From: Oegoconia quadripuncta | Lineage: Eukaryota; Arthropoda; Insecta; Lepidoptera; Autostichidae | Assembly: GCA_949316235.1 (NCBI GenBank) | Contig: OX438758.1 | Location: forward strand, 3,257,731 to 3,321,730 | Length of the DNA stretch: 64,000 nt | Direction: 5' to 3' | Translations under genes and position numbers: made by a program | In this document: one piece after another, positions 46,601 to 56,763 of the stretch | Layout of the letters: every line of letters starts with the position of its first letter | Numbering within the stretch: the stretch's first letter is position 1 | The notes under the pieces: generated by a model | Database searches by the model: none | Seen by the model: only the letters and a program-made list of their open reading frames with translations | Told to the model about the DNA's origin: nothing

Positions 46601-48382
46601 CCCTGTGTTGTTTACATTGAGCCTCTGGAAGTGATTAACTATAGCTTATGGTTACTTAGAATTACTCTGTATTAAACAATTAATGTACCGAAAAGACATG
46701 GATCTCTCTTTTCTTTTCATGAGTGGATATATTTTAAAGTCGTTACGTGTGTACGAAACAAGCACACAGAGAGTTGTTTTTCTGTGTGCCTAAAGTATTT
46801 ACTTAATGTATGTATGTGCTTGTCTCGTGCAACATGGTATAAATAAATGGGCACAATATGATGACTAGATATTGCGCAAATGATAACATCGTATAATGAC
46901 GTAGAAATGAATGAAAATCAGATTCCAAACGAGAAAGAGGGATTTTCGTGAAAGACAATTTTCGTGATACCTGCATTTCAACTATTTCAAAATTTAGAGT
47001 TTTTACTTACTTTTAGTTAATTATTATAACTATTTCCCATTGTACGGCTAATCATAAAAGTGTGTTAGGGCATGGACAGTTCTATTCCTCCTCTAATTCA
47101 CTAAAAGAAAAGAAATCACAGAGTGTGGTAAGCAGTGACATTTAATGTGTAAACAGAAGGAGACACGGCAAAAGAATATCAAAAAAATATTTAAAATATA
47201 CTTCTTAATAGATGACAGGGTGTTCTATTAGAAAAAGAATAAAGAAAAACGAAAATAGAAACCATGCAGGTTTAACAAGCAGCTCAAGCGGTATAGATTT
47301 CTTCCAATACCGGAATGGTTCGTGGTGTTACCAAAATCAAAATCAGTTGAGTTGGAATGATCCATGTACTTATGTGGCCGATTGTACTTATCACTTCGTG
47401 TAGAGTTGTTACTATAAAACTGTTTATTTACTACCAAGTAGAACCCAAGAGATGTGGATATAATAAATAAATAAATAAATATTTAGGACACTTACACCGA
47501 TCATCTAGTCCCAAACTATGCAAAGCTTGTACTATGGATACTAGATAACGGATAAACATACATTAATATTTATATAAACATCCATGACTCAGGAATAAAT
47601 GTTCATATTCATCACACAAACATTTACTCGTCGCGGGATTCGAACCCGCAACCGTTGGTTTCGCTGATAGGACAATATGTAAAACAAATATTTATACTAC
47701 ATTGACTTAGCACTGATTGTTGAAATATCTGATATTTGAAAATCTGTCAGTGAAACTTGTCGTACATTAAGTCACTTCGCACTTAAGGGTGATGAAATCT
47801 TTGGTAACATCCATTTTTCTCCTTTTCCAGCTACGTCTCTGGACTAAAAACATGAGCACTAGAAGCGCCCTTGGATTTATTTGCCCAGGTGTCAACATTA
47901 ACCGCAATTTTGACATTGCCTGGCTTGTTGCTGACTCTAGTAGCAGTCCATGCAGCCATATCTACGCCGGTGACGAAGCTTTCTCCGAAGCCGAATCCCA
48001 GATGCTTGCGTCCATTCTTGAGCAATATGGAAGTAGAACTAGACTTTACATCTCTTTGCAAAACAACGGCGGATTCGTATCTTACCCATGGCATTATGAG
48101 CGAGCTGCAAGTGGAATGTTCATTCAGCATTTAAAGCTTGGAAGGGACATGGCAGCTGCAACTAATGATAACTACAATTCAGATGTTGGTTGGGAGGCCC
48201 TAGGTGACAGGGCTTCTGGAACTAGTACTGATTATGCTCAAGAGAGTGGTATTATATATTCTCTTAATGTAGACGCTGTTCAAAGAGGATTGGATGGTGT
48301 GAATATACCTGAAAGTGAAATAAGAGATGTGATAGAAGATATGTGGAGAGCAGTTGTTGTAGCAGCAGACGCTTTGCTTTAA
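40636..48382 (+). CDS. CP3: secreted carboxypeptidase-like protein lacking the active site (pseudoenzyme), 5 exons
   Basis: Exons: 40636-40709, 41469-41681, 42555-42645, 44536-44853, 47831-48382, with clean GT/AG borders and matching phases, giving 415 aa with no internal stop. Signal peptide [10 protein letters not shown]..., likely cut after Ala18; a propeptide of about 90 residues; then an M14 fold. The scaffold is kept: E188 and W189 of the HxxEW motif, N256/R257 in NINRNF, C250 and C273, NPDGYEY, and SGTSTDYAQ. The chemistry is lost: N185 for zinc ligand H69, T237 for R127, Q309 for zinc ligand H196, Gly357 or Asp358 for Y248, and D380 for E270. With two of three zinc ligands gone, peptidase activity is not expected. 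An open frame and intact splice sites across 7.7 kb argue against a simple pseudogene. Exon 4 (318 nt) equals exons 4+5 of CP1/CP2 (123+192 nt) joined, so one intron is absent here. A possible N-glycosylation sequon is N166-N-T. Role unknown; binding rather than cutting of peptides, or of inhibitors, is a guess. Confidence 0.9.
40829..41390 (-). pseudogene. LINE-E reverse transcriptase C-terminus (CP3 intron 1)
   Basis: Minus strand encodes [20 protein letters not shown], then after a frameshift [17 protein letters not shown], then [20 protein letters not shown] and [19 protein letters not shown], stop. This is the C-terminus of a lepidopteran Jockey-like LINE. The frame break coincides with a 13-bp tandem duplication at 41169-41194. 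The 3' UTR ends near 40829. Confidence 0.75.
41753..42084 (-). repeat. SINE-A, near full length (CP3 intron 2)
   Basis: Complete minus-strand copy: T run, body, GGGGATCGAAACCGC (B box mutated) and GAGCCACGGAGGCGG head. Confidence 0.88.
42178..42327. repeat. Tandem repeat of about 50 bp, three units (CP3 intron 2)
   Basis: Units begin AACTATTTAACGCATTCATA and contain GAAATAGACGTGTATAGACG. The second unit has a small deletion. Confidence 0.9.
42415..42515 (+). repeat. LINE 3' tail (CP3 intron 2), shared with 30690-30785
   Basis: CCGTTGTACTCAAATTCTGT through TTTTTTGTACAATAAACCG and a CAAACAAACAAACAA tail, ending close before exon 3 (42555). Confidence 0.6.
42646..43759. other. CP3 intron 3, left part, nothing recognised
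   Basis: A+T-rich. A GC-richer patch at 42960-43060 and an 84-codon frame at 43206-43460 show no known motif. Confidence 0.35.
43760..44320 (+). pseudogene. Jockey/CR1-like LINE C-terminus and tail (CP3 intron 3)
   Basis: Frame 43767-44132 encodes [48 protein letters not shown] and [13 protein letters not shown], stop, then a UTR ending in AATTGAATTGAATTGA. Complete at the 3' end and 5' truncated, as is usual for LINE insertions. Confidence 0.75.
44961..45128 (+). repeat. SINE-B copy, degenerate (CP3 intron 4)
   Basis: Order of SINE-B kept (ATAGTAGGTAGTGACC, GCGGGTTCTAATCC, TTTATCCGTCGTCTGGTGTC) with a deletion and many changes. Confidence 0.6.
45436..45800 (-). repeat. LINE 3' end (CP3 intron 4)
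   Basis: TTTATTTATTTATTTAATAA tail then LINE-like UTR and a short broken coding piece, minus strand. Confidence 0.5.
46040..46165. repeat. Repeat fragment related to 7250-7400
   Basis: GGTACCCAAAACGCTGGCAG and TTTCCTCGTTGTA resemble GGTACCCAGAAGGCTGGCCG and TGCCTCGCTGTA at 7270-7310. Confidence 0.4.
46317..46637 (-). repeat. SINE-A copy, diverged (CP3 intron 4)
   Basis: All parts present in order but with small deletions and a changed B box (GGGGATCGACCCCGC). Confidence 0.8.
47461..47672 (-). repeat. SINE-B copy (CP3 intron 4)
   Basis: AATAAATAAATAAATATTTA tail, body, B box GGGATTCGAACCCGC; cut just inside the A box side. Ends 158 bp before the last CP3 exon. Confidence 0.82.
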
Positions 48383-48559
48383 AATAAATTATTACAGAAG
48401 TGTGCCTGGTGGATTCATATCATCAACTTGGTAAATCTTATTTTATAAAATCAGCTAATAAGCCAACCCCACACTTCTAAAAGATCCACCATTTGCCTTT
48501 AATATGTGTCTGTAATACGCATTCTATTCGTCTAAATAGTTCTTAGAATACACAATAAA
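48383..48559 (+). terminator. CP3 candidate polyadenylation signals
   Basis: AATAAA directly follows the stop (48383-48388) and occurs again at 48554-48559. The second would give a 3' UTR of about 190 bases. Which is used cannot be told from sequence. Confidence 0.4.
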
Positions 48560-49383
48560 TTATCTGCATGAAATTGCAATGACTGAACCGTGGAACTCAT
48601 TCCTAATGTGCATGTTTTTTTTTTTGTCTAGAACTGACCTCAAATTTTAAGGTTCCAATAATTCTATGATTGTCCTTAACGATCATTATCGTCAGCATGG
48701 TTTGGTTCACCGTTGGATATATAGAAATTTCCCAATTGACGAATAAAATATCTGGACAGACCTATAATCTTTACCTCATTAAGGTAAGGTCTTAACTGTA
48801 TCTACGTTTTCCTTGACATCATCCTCATTTAATATTATCAAGGCGCAAGCATTGTGAAGAGCTATTGAGAACAAAAGGAAATAAAACCCCATTCATTATA
48901 CCGGCGAAACCATTGGAATAATTTATTTTCTAACCACGTTAATCAGACCAGGACAACAGAACGGGCGTGGAATATTTTCCAAATTGAAAATTGATCCTGA
49001 CTCGCCTTCAAACAAAACGACGAGTAGAAATCTAATTTTAAAATCTCGGTATTGCTCTGCTGGATCGCTCCACCGATTTTGTGGGATTTGTGGTGATTTG
49101 TGTCTGAGTTAGGAATTAACTTTGCTTCACATTCTCATGCAATTATCTACTGTTGACTTGAGGTCTTAAAGGTAAGTGACAGAAGCTGGTTTTTTATATA
49201 AACAATCAACCAAATGTAAAAATGATACAATATTTTCTGCGTTACAGTAGGAAAAGTTATTAGTTAGTGTCTATTTGCTGTGAATGTAGTGATGTTTTAA
49301 ATTTTTATTATAATGTATCGACATTTTAATGTTTTATATAAAAATGAAAAAAGAATCCCGGTAACAACTTATAAATTTTTACC
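48560..49383. other. Spacer after CP3, nothing recognised
   Basis: No exon-like frame or known repeat, apart from a short T run at 48615-48625. Confidence 0.35.
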
Positions 49384-49551
49384 TTTTTTTGTTTTTATAT
49401 GAGAGGGCGGCAAACGAGCATGCGGGTCACCTGATGGAAAGCAATCACCGCCGCCCATGGACACCCGCAACACCAAAAGGGTCACAGATGCGTTGCCGGC
49501 CTTTGAGAAAGGTGTAGGCTCGTTTCTTGAAGGTTCCAATGTCGTACTCGT
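49384..49551 (-). repeat. LINE-E 3' end fragment
   Basis: GAGAGGGCGGCAAACGAGCA to TTCTTGAAGGTTCCAAT, as at 40829-40990. Confidence 0.8.
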
Positions 49552-49672
49552 ACCTATTTAAATGACGTCAAAAATTATTTTTTTAAACTAATACTTACAG
49601 TAAAAACTAGTTCCTACCGTTGAATCCTAGATAAATTGTATGTTTATATTTCGGCACTAAAACCAAAGTATA

Positions 49673-49776
49673 CAGTACGCTTCCACCTTCCTTTCCTCAT
49701 CTTCACTTAACATCAGATGTGATTGAGGTCAAGTACCAACCCGTTGTGCATAAAAAATATATATATATATATATAT
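49673..49776 (+). repeat. SINE-A 3' fragment followed by an AT microsatellite
   Basis: AGTACGCTTCCACCTTCC to CCGTTGTGCATAAAAAA, then about ten AT units at 49757-49776. Confidence 0.8.
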
Positions 49777-49880
49777 TAAAAATCTCGCTCCAAGTACTTT
49801 GCTAAAACTATGTCGTTTCAAGAATCCAATTTAAAAAGCTTATCGTACTTTTCAAACACTAAAATATTGATACTTGAACT

Positions 49881-50200
49881 CTTTTTTTTTTTTTTTTTTT
49901 ATGATTGACTGGATTCGCGTTTGACCACAATCTCACCTGATGGAAAGTAACGATGAGGTCGGAGATGAAGCACGCGATCTCAGTAAATGCCTATTCACTC
50001 TGCTCTTGAAGATCCCAAGGTTGTAGGATTCAGGAAAGACTGACGCCGAAAGGGAGTTCCATGCCTCGGCTGTTCGGATGATGAATGAAGAATCGAACTT
50101 CTTAGTGCGAATGTTCGGTATATTAACCATATACGGGTGGAATCCCTCCCCACGCCTAGTGGTCCGAAGATGGAAGGGTGACGGTGAACTCAAAATTTCA
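49881..50200 (-). pseudogene. LINE-F reverse transcriptase C-terminus
   Basis: Minus-strand frame 49933-50193 encodes RRGEGFHPYMVNIPNIRTKK, SSFIIRTAEAWNSLSASVFP and GIFKSRVNRHLLRSR, stop. AWNSLPxxVFPxxYNLxxFKxRVNRHL is a common Jockey-type C-terminus. T run at 49881-49900 marks the 3' end. Confidence 0.75.
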
Positions 50201-50605
50201 AAAACGCGATTGATCCTGCGACCGTAATTTTAAAATCCGTCAGGTATTGTTTTCACTTCAGTAAAAACAATACCTTTGATTCACCAAAGGACTCAAACGT
50301 ACCAAGCCATAGCTAAACAATTGTTTTATTGTAATGCACGAACCTATTGAAGTTTAAAATCGAATCCTCAATGTTCGAATTGCATTTTCTACCGACTTTT
50401 TGTTACAATCTGTATGAAGTTGGATGTTCTATACTCGCCTTAGGTATGACGTATTTTCGCAGCACAAAGACGTGTTTCGCCTGGAGAGCTGGCATTCTTC
50501 GATGTTGAGGCTTAGTGATGTACACGGGAAGTATCGATAGTGTCGATAGATTTATATTGACTTATACCTTTTTTATACTCTTTATACTATTTAGACGTGG
50601 CTTGT

Positions 50606-50945
50606 ATGATGAATACGGATTAATATTCATAATACAAACGTATGTATTTATAACTTTTACAATAAAGTATTCGTGTAGAATATCAACCATTTGGTATCCA
50701 TAATACAAGTCTAGGTCTGTATTATGGATGCCAGACTGATGATATACTACCCAAATTTTTTTTTGGAAATAGGTAGGTATATACTCGTATTAATATAAAA
50801 GAAAACATGAAAAATAAATATGAATATAAATAAAAAAAAGAAAACATCTAATAACTCGAGTACATGTGTCGGCATTCATCATACAAAGAAATGCCCCTAG
50901 CGGAATTCGAACCCGTGACCAAACTATCAAACTAGGGGCCAATTG
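50606..50945. repeat. Inverted pair of SINE-C pieces, tail to tail
   Basis: 50606-50716 is a headless plus-strand piece (ATCAACCATTTGGTATCCAT) and 50717-50945 a minus-strand copy with its tRNA-like head (CGGAATTCGAACCCGTGACC). The junction reads ATAATACAAGTCTAGG then CTGTATTATGG. Confidence 0.75.
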
Positions 50946-51101
50946 CGCTAAGTTAGAATAATATGAAAACTAAATCTTTAAAAACTAAATAAAACCCGAG
51001 TGCATACTTATCCTATGACACTCCAGGAATCAAGACGAATCCATTGACATCATGCACTTTGAAATCGATCAAGCCGTTTAGGCTACAGGAGGTAGGTAAC
51101 A

Positions 51102-51577
51102 TAAATATACATACATACATACTTACATACATATTTACATACTTACATACTTACATACTTACATACTTACGTACTTACGTACTTACGTACTTACGTACTT
51201 ACGTGCTTACGTGCTTACGTACTTACGTACTTACGTACTTACTTACTTACTTACATACTTACATACTTATATACTTACATACTTACATACTTACATACTT
51301 ACATACTTACATACTTACATACTTACATACTTACATACTTACATACTTACATACTTACATACTTACATACTTACATACTTACATACTTACATACTTACAT
51401 ACTTACATACTTACATACTTACATACTTACATACTTACATACTTACATACTTGCATACTTACATACTTACATACTTACATACTTACATACTTACATACTT
51501 ACATACTTACATACTTACATACTTACATACTTACATACTTACATACTTACATACTTACATACTTACATACTTACATA
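51102..51577. repeat. 8-bp tandem array (CATACTTA), about 59 units
   Basis: Near-perfect CATACTTA repeats with a variant block of CGTACTTA units at about 51168-51245. Long open frames across it are artefacts. Confidence 0.97.
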
Positions 51578-51749
51578 CACTCGACAAACACTACTCTTCT
51601 GCCTTGGGCTGTCGGGTAAAAACACATTTCGTATCGCGCTAATCATTTGAACGGAAATTAGCCTAGTATTTTTTAATACTTGGGGTAAACTTTAAACCTT
51701 TTGCGTTTGATTTTACTTTGGTAAACTCTGTAGTTTCGGCACTCAAATA

Positions 51750-51990
51750 GAATAGAACCAACCCGTATCTTCCCGTGGGTGTCGTAAAAGGCGACTAAGG
51801 GACTTTCCACGAAAAACATCTATAGATTTCCACGTTTCAACGGCAATGGGCTCACCCCCTGTCACGCGTGAATTTCTGTATATTTCATGAGGTGAGCCGT
51901 GGATATTGTTTCAATCATTAATCGTTTAATGTTTGGAACACCCAAACGGTAATGTTTGGGATATCTTTGACCACCCCGTTTTTTTTTTTT
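51750..51990 (+). pseudogene. Retroelement fragment shared with 54310-54600
   Basis: CGTGGGTGTCGTAAAAGGCG, GCTCACCCCCTGTCACGCGTG and AATGTTTGGAACACCCAAAC appear in reverse order and orientation at 54310-54560. Coding origin is suspected but no frame is clean. Confidence 0.55.
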
Positions 51991-52440
51991 TATTTATTAG
52001 GGACAACAAACAGTTTTATATTTATACTTGTTTAGGGAGAATATAAATAGATAGACAGTAAACAGTTTTACAATGTGTATAACTTACAAGATTAGTAACA
52101 AACAAGTATAGATGATTGCAAAACCAGCAGCATTATCCACAAATTACTAACAACTCAGTACTAAGTACAAAACTAAAGGAATAACTAAACTAAAATAATC
52201 AACGCAATCTGCCTGTTATATACGTGAAGTAGTATCAGATGGTTGTCGAAGAAGCCGTTTGGGATAAAGGTCGGACTTTATGTATTGTATGTATGTCACT
52301 TCAACGATTTAATCGTTCAAAACACAACAGGATATCATTGTTTATATCAACAAAACCAATTCTAAAAAAAAATAACGCGACCACTACTGAGAAGAGCTAG
52401 CGAGAAACTCAGAGGGTTTGTCTCTTTTCAATAAATCATT
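51991..52440 (-). repeat. LINE 3' end
   Basis: TTTTTATTTATTAGGGACAA tail and a UTR with AAACAGTTTTA words; a GAGCTAGCGAGAAACTCAGAG block near 52395. Minus-strand orientation from the tail. Confidence 0.45.
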
Positions 52441-52872
52441 TACAATCAAGGAAGGTTACAACAATTTTAAATATCGTTTAATCCCATGGATCTGGTCGTG
52501 GAAGAAGAGGAAGATGGAGTAAATACCTATATGAATAAGTTTAGTTCGGAAAGGGAGAGGATGTGGGTAAACCTGATTTACGTGCTGGTTCCACGCCTGC
52601 CGCTATATCTCGGGATGGTACTACACTCCCACTTGCACGAACACTAGCGATGAGTTTCTAGCTTCTTATGCTTGAGTAGACGGTGATGATGAGTTACGAT
52701 CGCGACCGAGAAGAAATTTGTTGATTTTCCAATTTACGCCGGGAGCTCGCATGCGCACCGTCCGCGATCAAGAGAGATGACAGTTGTCGAAGGATTAGGA
52801 TATAGGAAATGAATGTGTGTGCATAGAAGGTAATACCCAGCAAATTCAAACTTATACCTAACAGTAGCATTT

Positions 52873-52983
52873 ATTTTTTTATGCACAACGGGTTAGTACT
52901 TGACCCCAATCACACCCGATGTTAAGTGAAGATGAGGCCGAAGGTGGAAGTGTACTGATGACCCGGAAACCCCATCTTATTAT
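52873..52983 (-). repeat. SINE-A 3' fragment
   Basis: TTATGCACAACGGGTTAGTA to CCGGAAACCCCATCTTAT. Confidence 0.8.
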
Positions 52984-53317
52984 ATATCTATATCTGACAT
53001 CCGGATTTTATCGATTTATGCTATCGATAGGGCACAGCCCTGATGTCCACAACATGGCGCTGTGTCACGTCTTTCCTTGGGGCAATATTTTCTACTCCCC
53101 CACCCAACTCCCGCGACACGGACGGGAAGGTATTCCGCCTAACACCTTTATTACTTACCTGTACCACTGTGAAAAAACAAAGCACGAGTTGGAATTGTCG
53201 ACTTGTAGCAGTAAGTAGAATATTTTGTGAGAAGATACATACATAACGTCACAACTGTTATCCCAAATGATTGGTCAAATATATTCCAAACATTTAAAGT
53301 TTAATGTAATTAGGGAG

Positions 53318-53770
53318 GTTACGCTGCGTGAAAGAAGACGTAGTGGCCAAGATTGAAAAAGGTATTAATAATAAATAAGAAATATTTTGGACACTTACAC
53401 CAATCATCTTTTTTTTTTCTTTTTTTTTTTTATGCACCCAAACAAAGCAAAGCTTGTGCTATGGATACTAGATAACGGATAAACATACATAAATATTTAT
53501 GTAAACATCCAAGACTCGGGAATAAATGTTCGGGAACAAATAGTTACCCCTCGCGGGATCGAAACCGCAACCGTTGGTTTCGCTGATAGGGTCACTATCC
53601 ACTACACCAATCGGATTGACTATATTGATCGGTATTGTTAGATGGTTTGGACATGTGGAAAGGATGAATGAGAGAAGTAACGAAAGAGATATACGAAGCG
53701 AATGTGGATGGCAGTGTTGGCAGGGGAATCACGATGAAATTGGGGACGTATTAAAGAAAGGCTAAGTCAG
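53318..53770 (+). pseudogene. RTE-like remnant split by SINE-B
   Basis: 53318-53362 (GTGAAAGAAGACGTAGTGGC) and 53637-53770 (RWFGHVERMNERSNERDIRS, stop after DVLKKG) are two halves of the segment also found at 21960-22690. Confidence 0.65.
53365..53630 (-). repeat. SINE-B copy with GGTATT target duplication and a small SINE-A tip inside
   Basis: SINE-B between GGTATT at 53361-53366 and 53631-53636. Inside it, 53409-53438 is a T run plus TTTATGCACC, like the 3' tip of SINE-A. Confidence 0.7.
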
Positions 53771-53779
53771 GATAGAGTT

Positions 53780-54104
53780 AACCGCCTCCGTGGCTCAATG
53801 TAAACAACATTGGGTTTACGATTCGGAGGTCGCGGATTCAACCCCTAGCGGGGTACATGGTTAAGTACTCGGTTTGGTTGGTGGTAGGGCATTTTAAAAT
53901 GTCCGCCTGGCTAGCTACCACCATCTTATCTAAATCTGCAATGTTAATAGCACTGTTGTGTTCCGGTTGTCAGAGATAAGATAGCCAGTCCCTCAAAATG
54001 TGTTGGGGTTTCCGGGTCAGTACGTTTCCACCTTCGACCTCATCTTCACTTAACATCAGGTGTGATTGAGGTCAAGTACGAACCCGTCGTGCATTAAAAA
54101 AAAA
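53780..54104 (+). repeat. SINE-A, near full length
   Basis: Head AACCGCCTCCGTGGCTCAAT, body, and end at TCGTGCATTAAAAAAAA; a short deletion after ATCTAAATCTGC. Confidence 0.88.
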
Positions 54105-54309
54105 CACACACACATGCCCCTATCGGGATTTCAACCCGCGACCTGTAGACAACGCTCAAGGTGGCTTTGGCTTGTTTAGAAACTTTGCTTACCAATTTGG
54201 CAACACAAACAGGAATAAAGAAATAAAAGGGGAGGACATGGCACTTTTGAAGAGATGGGAAAAAATTAAGGTAGGTATTGCCTTATTAGGTTCTCGTACT
54301 GTAGAACAA

Positions 54310-54600
54310 ACATAGGTACACACATACTTAATATCACGACCTTTATCCCAAATGAGGTGGTCAGAGATATCCCAAATAAGTGTTTGGGTGTTCCAAACAT
54401 TAAAAGTTTAATGATTGAAACAACATCCACGGTTCATCTTAAGTAATAGGTATACAGAAATGCACGCGTGACAGGGGGTGAACCCATCGCCGTTGTAACG
54501 TGCAAATCTATATATGTTTTGGTGGAAAGTCCCTTAGTCGCCTGGGATTGGTTCTATTGTAGTTGAGTGCCGAAACCACACACCATTGTAGAACAAAAGA
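54310..54600 (-). pseudogene. Retroelement fragment, inverted relative to 51750-51990
   Basis: GGTGGTCAGAGATATCCCAA, CACGCGTGACAGGGGGTGAA and GGAAAGTCCCTTAGTCGCC mirror the plus-strand piece at 51750. Shorter relatives occur at 22741-22830, 53237-53310 and 56690-56760. Confidence 0.5.
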
Positions 54601-54713
54601 ATATTACAATAGGGTCTGGATGCTTATCCTTTCAAAATTACCAATCATAAACATATATTTTCTTACATTGTCCACTAATGGACTAATATGTCTAATAATT
54701 AATGTGCCTAAGT

Positions 54714-54991
54714 AATAAATAATAATAATAAATATCCTTAGACATACACACATCGCCATCTAGTTCTACAGTAAGCAACTATAGGCTTGTGTTGGTGATA
54801 CCAGATGGTTGATATACTACATAAATTACATTTTTTTTTTGTAAATTAATACTTATTATAAATGAATGCATCCATAACTCGGGTACACATGTCCGTATTC
54901 ATCACACAAATATATGCCCCTAGCGGAATTCGAACCCGCAACCTTTTGGTTTAGTGGTCAGAGTTCCTAACCACTGCATCAATCAGGTCGT
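54714..54991 (-). repeat. SINE-C copy, full length
   Basis: AATAATAATAAATATC tail, TTCTACAGTAAGCAACTA body, B box CGGAATTCGAACCCGC and head to AATCAGGTCG. Confidence 0.85.
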
Positions 54992-55105
54992 AGACTGACT
55001 AAGAGTTAAAGACTTAGATTCCGAGGCTCAATTTTTATTTGGGGATAGATTTGTCCTAATTACCAAGTAAGAATAAATTGCCTTGCAGATGTGTTGTGTT
55101 CTGAT

Positions 55106-55300
55106 TCACTGAAGCGTGATAAGGGCGTCATAAGGAAGCTCAAGGTTACGAGCTATGAAGAGGGTGATGCCCGGCGTTTCACTAGGCCATTGAACCAGAC
55201 GGTCACTGACATAGCCCAGAGGATTTGTAGTGACAATGGATAGGGCACATAGCTCGACGAACGATAGCCGATGCGGCTTCAAGGTTCTCGTGGAGGCCAA
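55106..55300 (-). other. Unassigned 64-codon frame, possible RTE remnant
   Basis: GC-richer than its neighbours. The minus-strand frame (LGYVSDRLVQWPSETPGITL) has no motif I can name; the position next to other RTE relics makes a retroelement origin likely. Confidence 0.25.
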
Positions 55301-55351
55301 GCACCGGCAAGGGCAGCATTGGACTTACATTTTTTTTTATGCACATTGAAG

Positions 55352-55652
55352 AGCGTCGGTGGCTCAGCCGTTAAGACGCGGTCTCCGAATTTGGGAGGTC
55401 CGGGTTCGATTCCCACGCAGGCCATGTACCAATGAATTTTTAAATTTAATTACTTTTGTGCATTTATCCGACTGCTCTTAAACGGTGAAGGAAAGTATCG
55501 TGAAGAAACCTGCATGCTTGAGAAATAAAAATTCAAGGGCTTGTGAAGTCCCCAACCCGCATTGGGCCAGCATGGTGAACTAATGGTCCATAATACATTA
55601 TACGAGGGAAGGCCTATATCCCTGCAGTGGGATGTTTATGGGCTGATAATGA
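55352..55652 (+). repeat. SINE-D, tRNA-derived, full length (reference copy)
   Basis: tRNA-like head with A box (GTGGCTCAGCCGTTAAG) and B box (GGGTTCGATTCCC), body with CCGCATTGGGCCAGC and CCCTGCAGTGGGATG, ending GGGCTGATAATGA. Other copies: 3256-3528, 16560-17000, 36665-36861, 60579-60677. Confidence 0.85.
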
Positions 55653-56054
55653 AATAATTCGAAATCAAGCCGTGTTTTAGCGTTCAGCTATATAGCTTAG
55701 CTGCTTCGTCCACAAGTATGATGTATTACTTCGTACATTTCACACACAATACATTCATAAAAGTAAATTTTTTACTGTAAAATCCTTAATAAAACTCCAA
55801 CGCACACTATTCCGCGAAACGGATCCGTATCGGATGTCCCATCCCTGCCGATATTCCTCAGACAATTATTTGATGTTCTTCAGTGGGATGTTTACGGGCT
55901 GATGTTGATGGGTTAGCACTTGACCTTAATCACACCTGATGTTGATGTTACAATGAAGATCGTGAGAAGGCGCTGGATGCAAGCCGCTTCCAAATAGTCG
56001 CTTTGGAAATCTATGCGGAATGATTTAGTTTGCTTTTTGTTTGTTTGTTAGTAA

Positions 56055-56320
56055 ATGCTTTATTGTACAAAAGAAAATAAAGACAGAACAAATTTACTTA
56101 AAATTATACACAATTCTGATGATTCTTCATTCATCATCCGAACAGCCAAGCCATGGAACTCCCTTCCCGCGTCAGTCTTTCCTGAATCCTACAACCTTGG
56201 GATCTTCAAGAGCAGAGTGAATAGGCATGTACTGGAATCGCGTGCTTCATCTTCGACCACAACGTCACTTTACATCAGGTGAGATTGTGGTCAAACGCGA
56301 ATCCAGTCAATCATAAAAAA
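56055..56320 (+). pseudogene. LINE-F C-terminus, plus strand
   Basis: Encodes SSFIIRTAKPWNSLPASVFP, ESYNLGIFKSRVNRHVLESR, stop, then a short UTR ending CCAGTCAATCATAAAAAAA. Confidence 0.75.
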
Positions 56321-56763
56321 AACAAAGGCGAACTTATCCCACAGCAGGATTTCTACCGGTCGACCGTGATCGTCGTTAAGGAATAGTGATTGGGCGTTCA
56401 AACTTAGCTAAAGCTACATACAGTAGGCAAAAAACAAGTAATTTTATATACCGGATAAGTTTTTACCGTTAAAAAAAATACTGCATATTAGGTAAGTGAA
56501 GTAGAAGGTATTGGCATAGGTAATTCCACCCACTTTAACTTCCAAAAAACAATTTTTCCATTTAATTTCCGGCCGCCTCCTTGATGTTAGGCCCGAGGCT
56601 GCCATGTACATACTCCGCCTGTGCCTCTTCGCTCCCAGACTAAAGATAACATAGAGACAAAATGGAGATGCACTGAATATACATACATTAATACATAAAG
56701 TCTAGACCTTTATCACAACTAGGTCAGAGGTATCCCAAACTAAGGCTTTAGGATTTTGCAAAC
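56321..56763. other. Intergenic, nothing firm
   Basis: A fragment at 56690-56760 relates to the repeat at 54310. Otherwise unassigned. Confidence 0.3.

Noticed and set aside
47212..47403. 63-codon frame in CP3 intron 4 as an extra exon
   Set aside because: Inserting it would break the phase between exons 4 and 5, and CP1/CP2 have no counterpart there.
51044..51642. Two long HTYILTYL repeat ORFs
   Set aside because: Translation of the 8-bp array in two frames.
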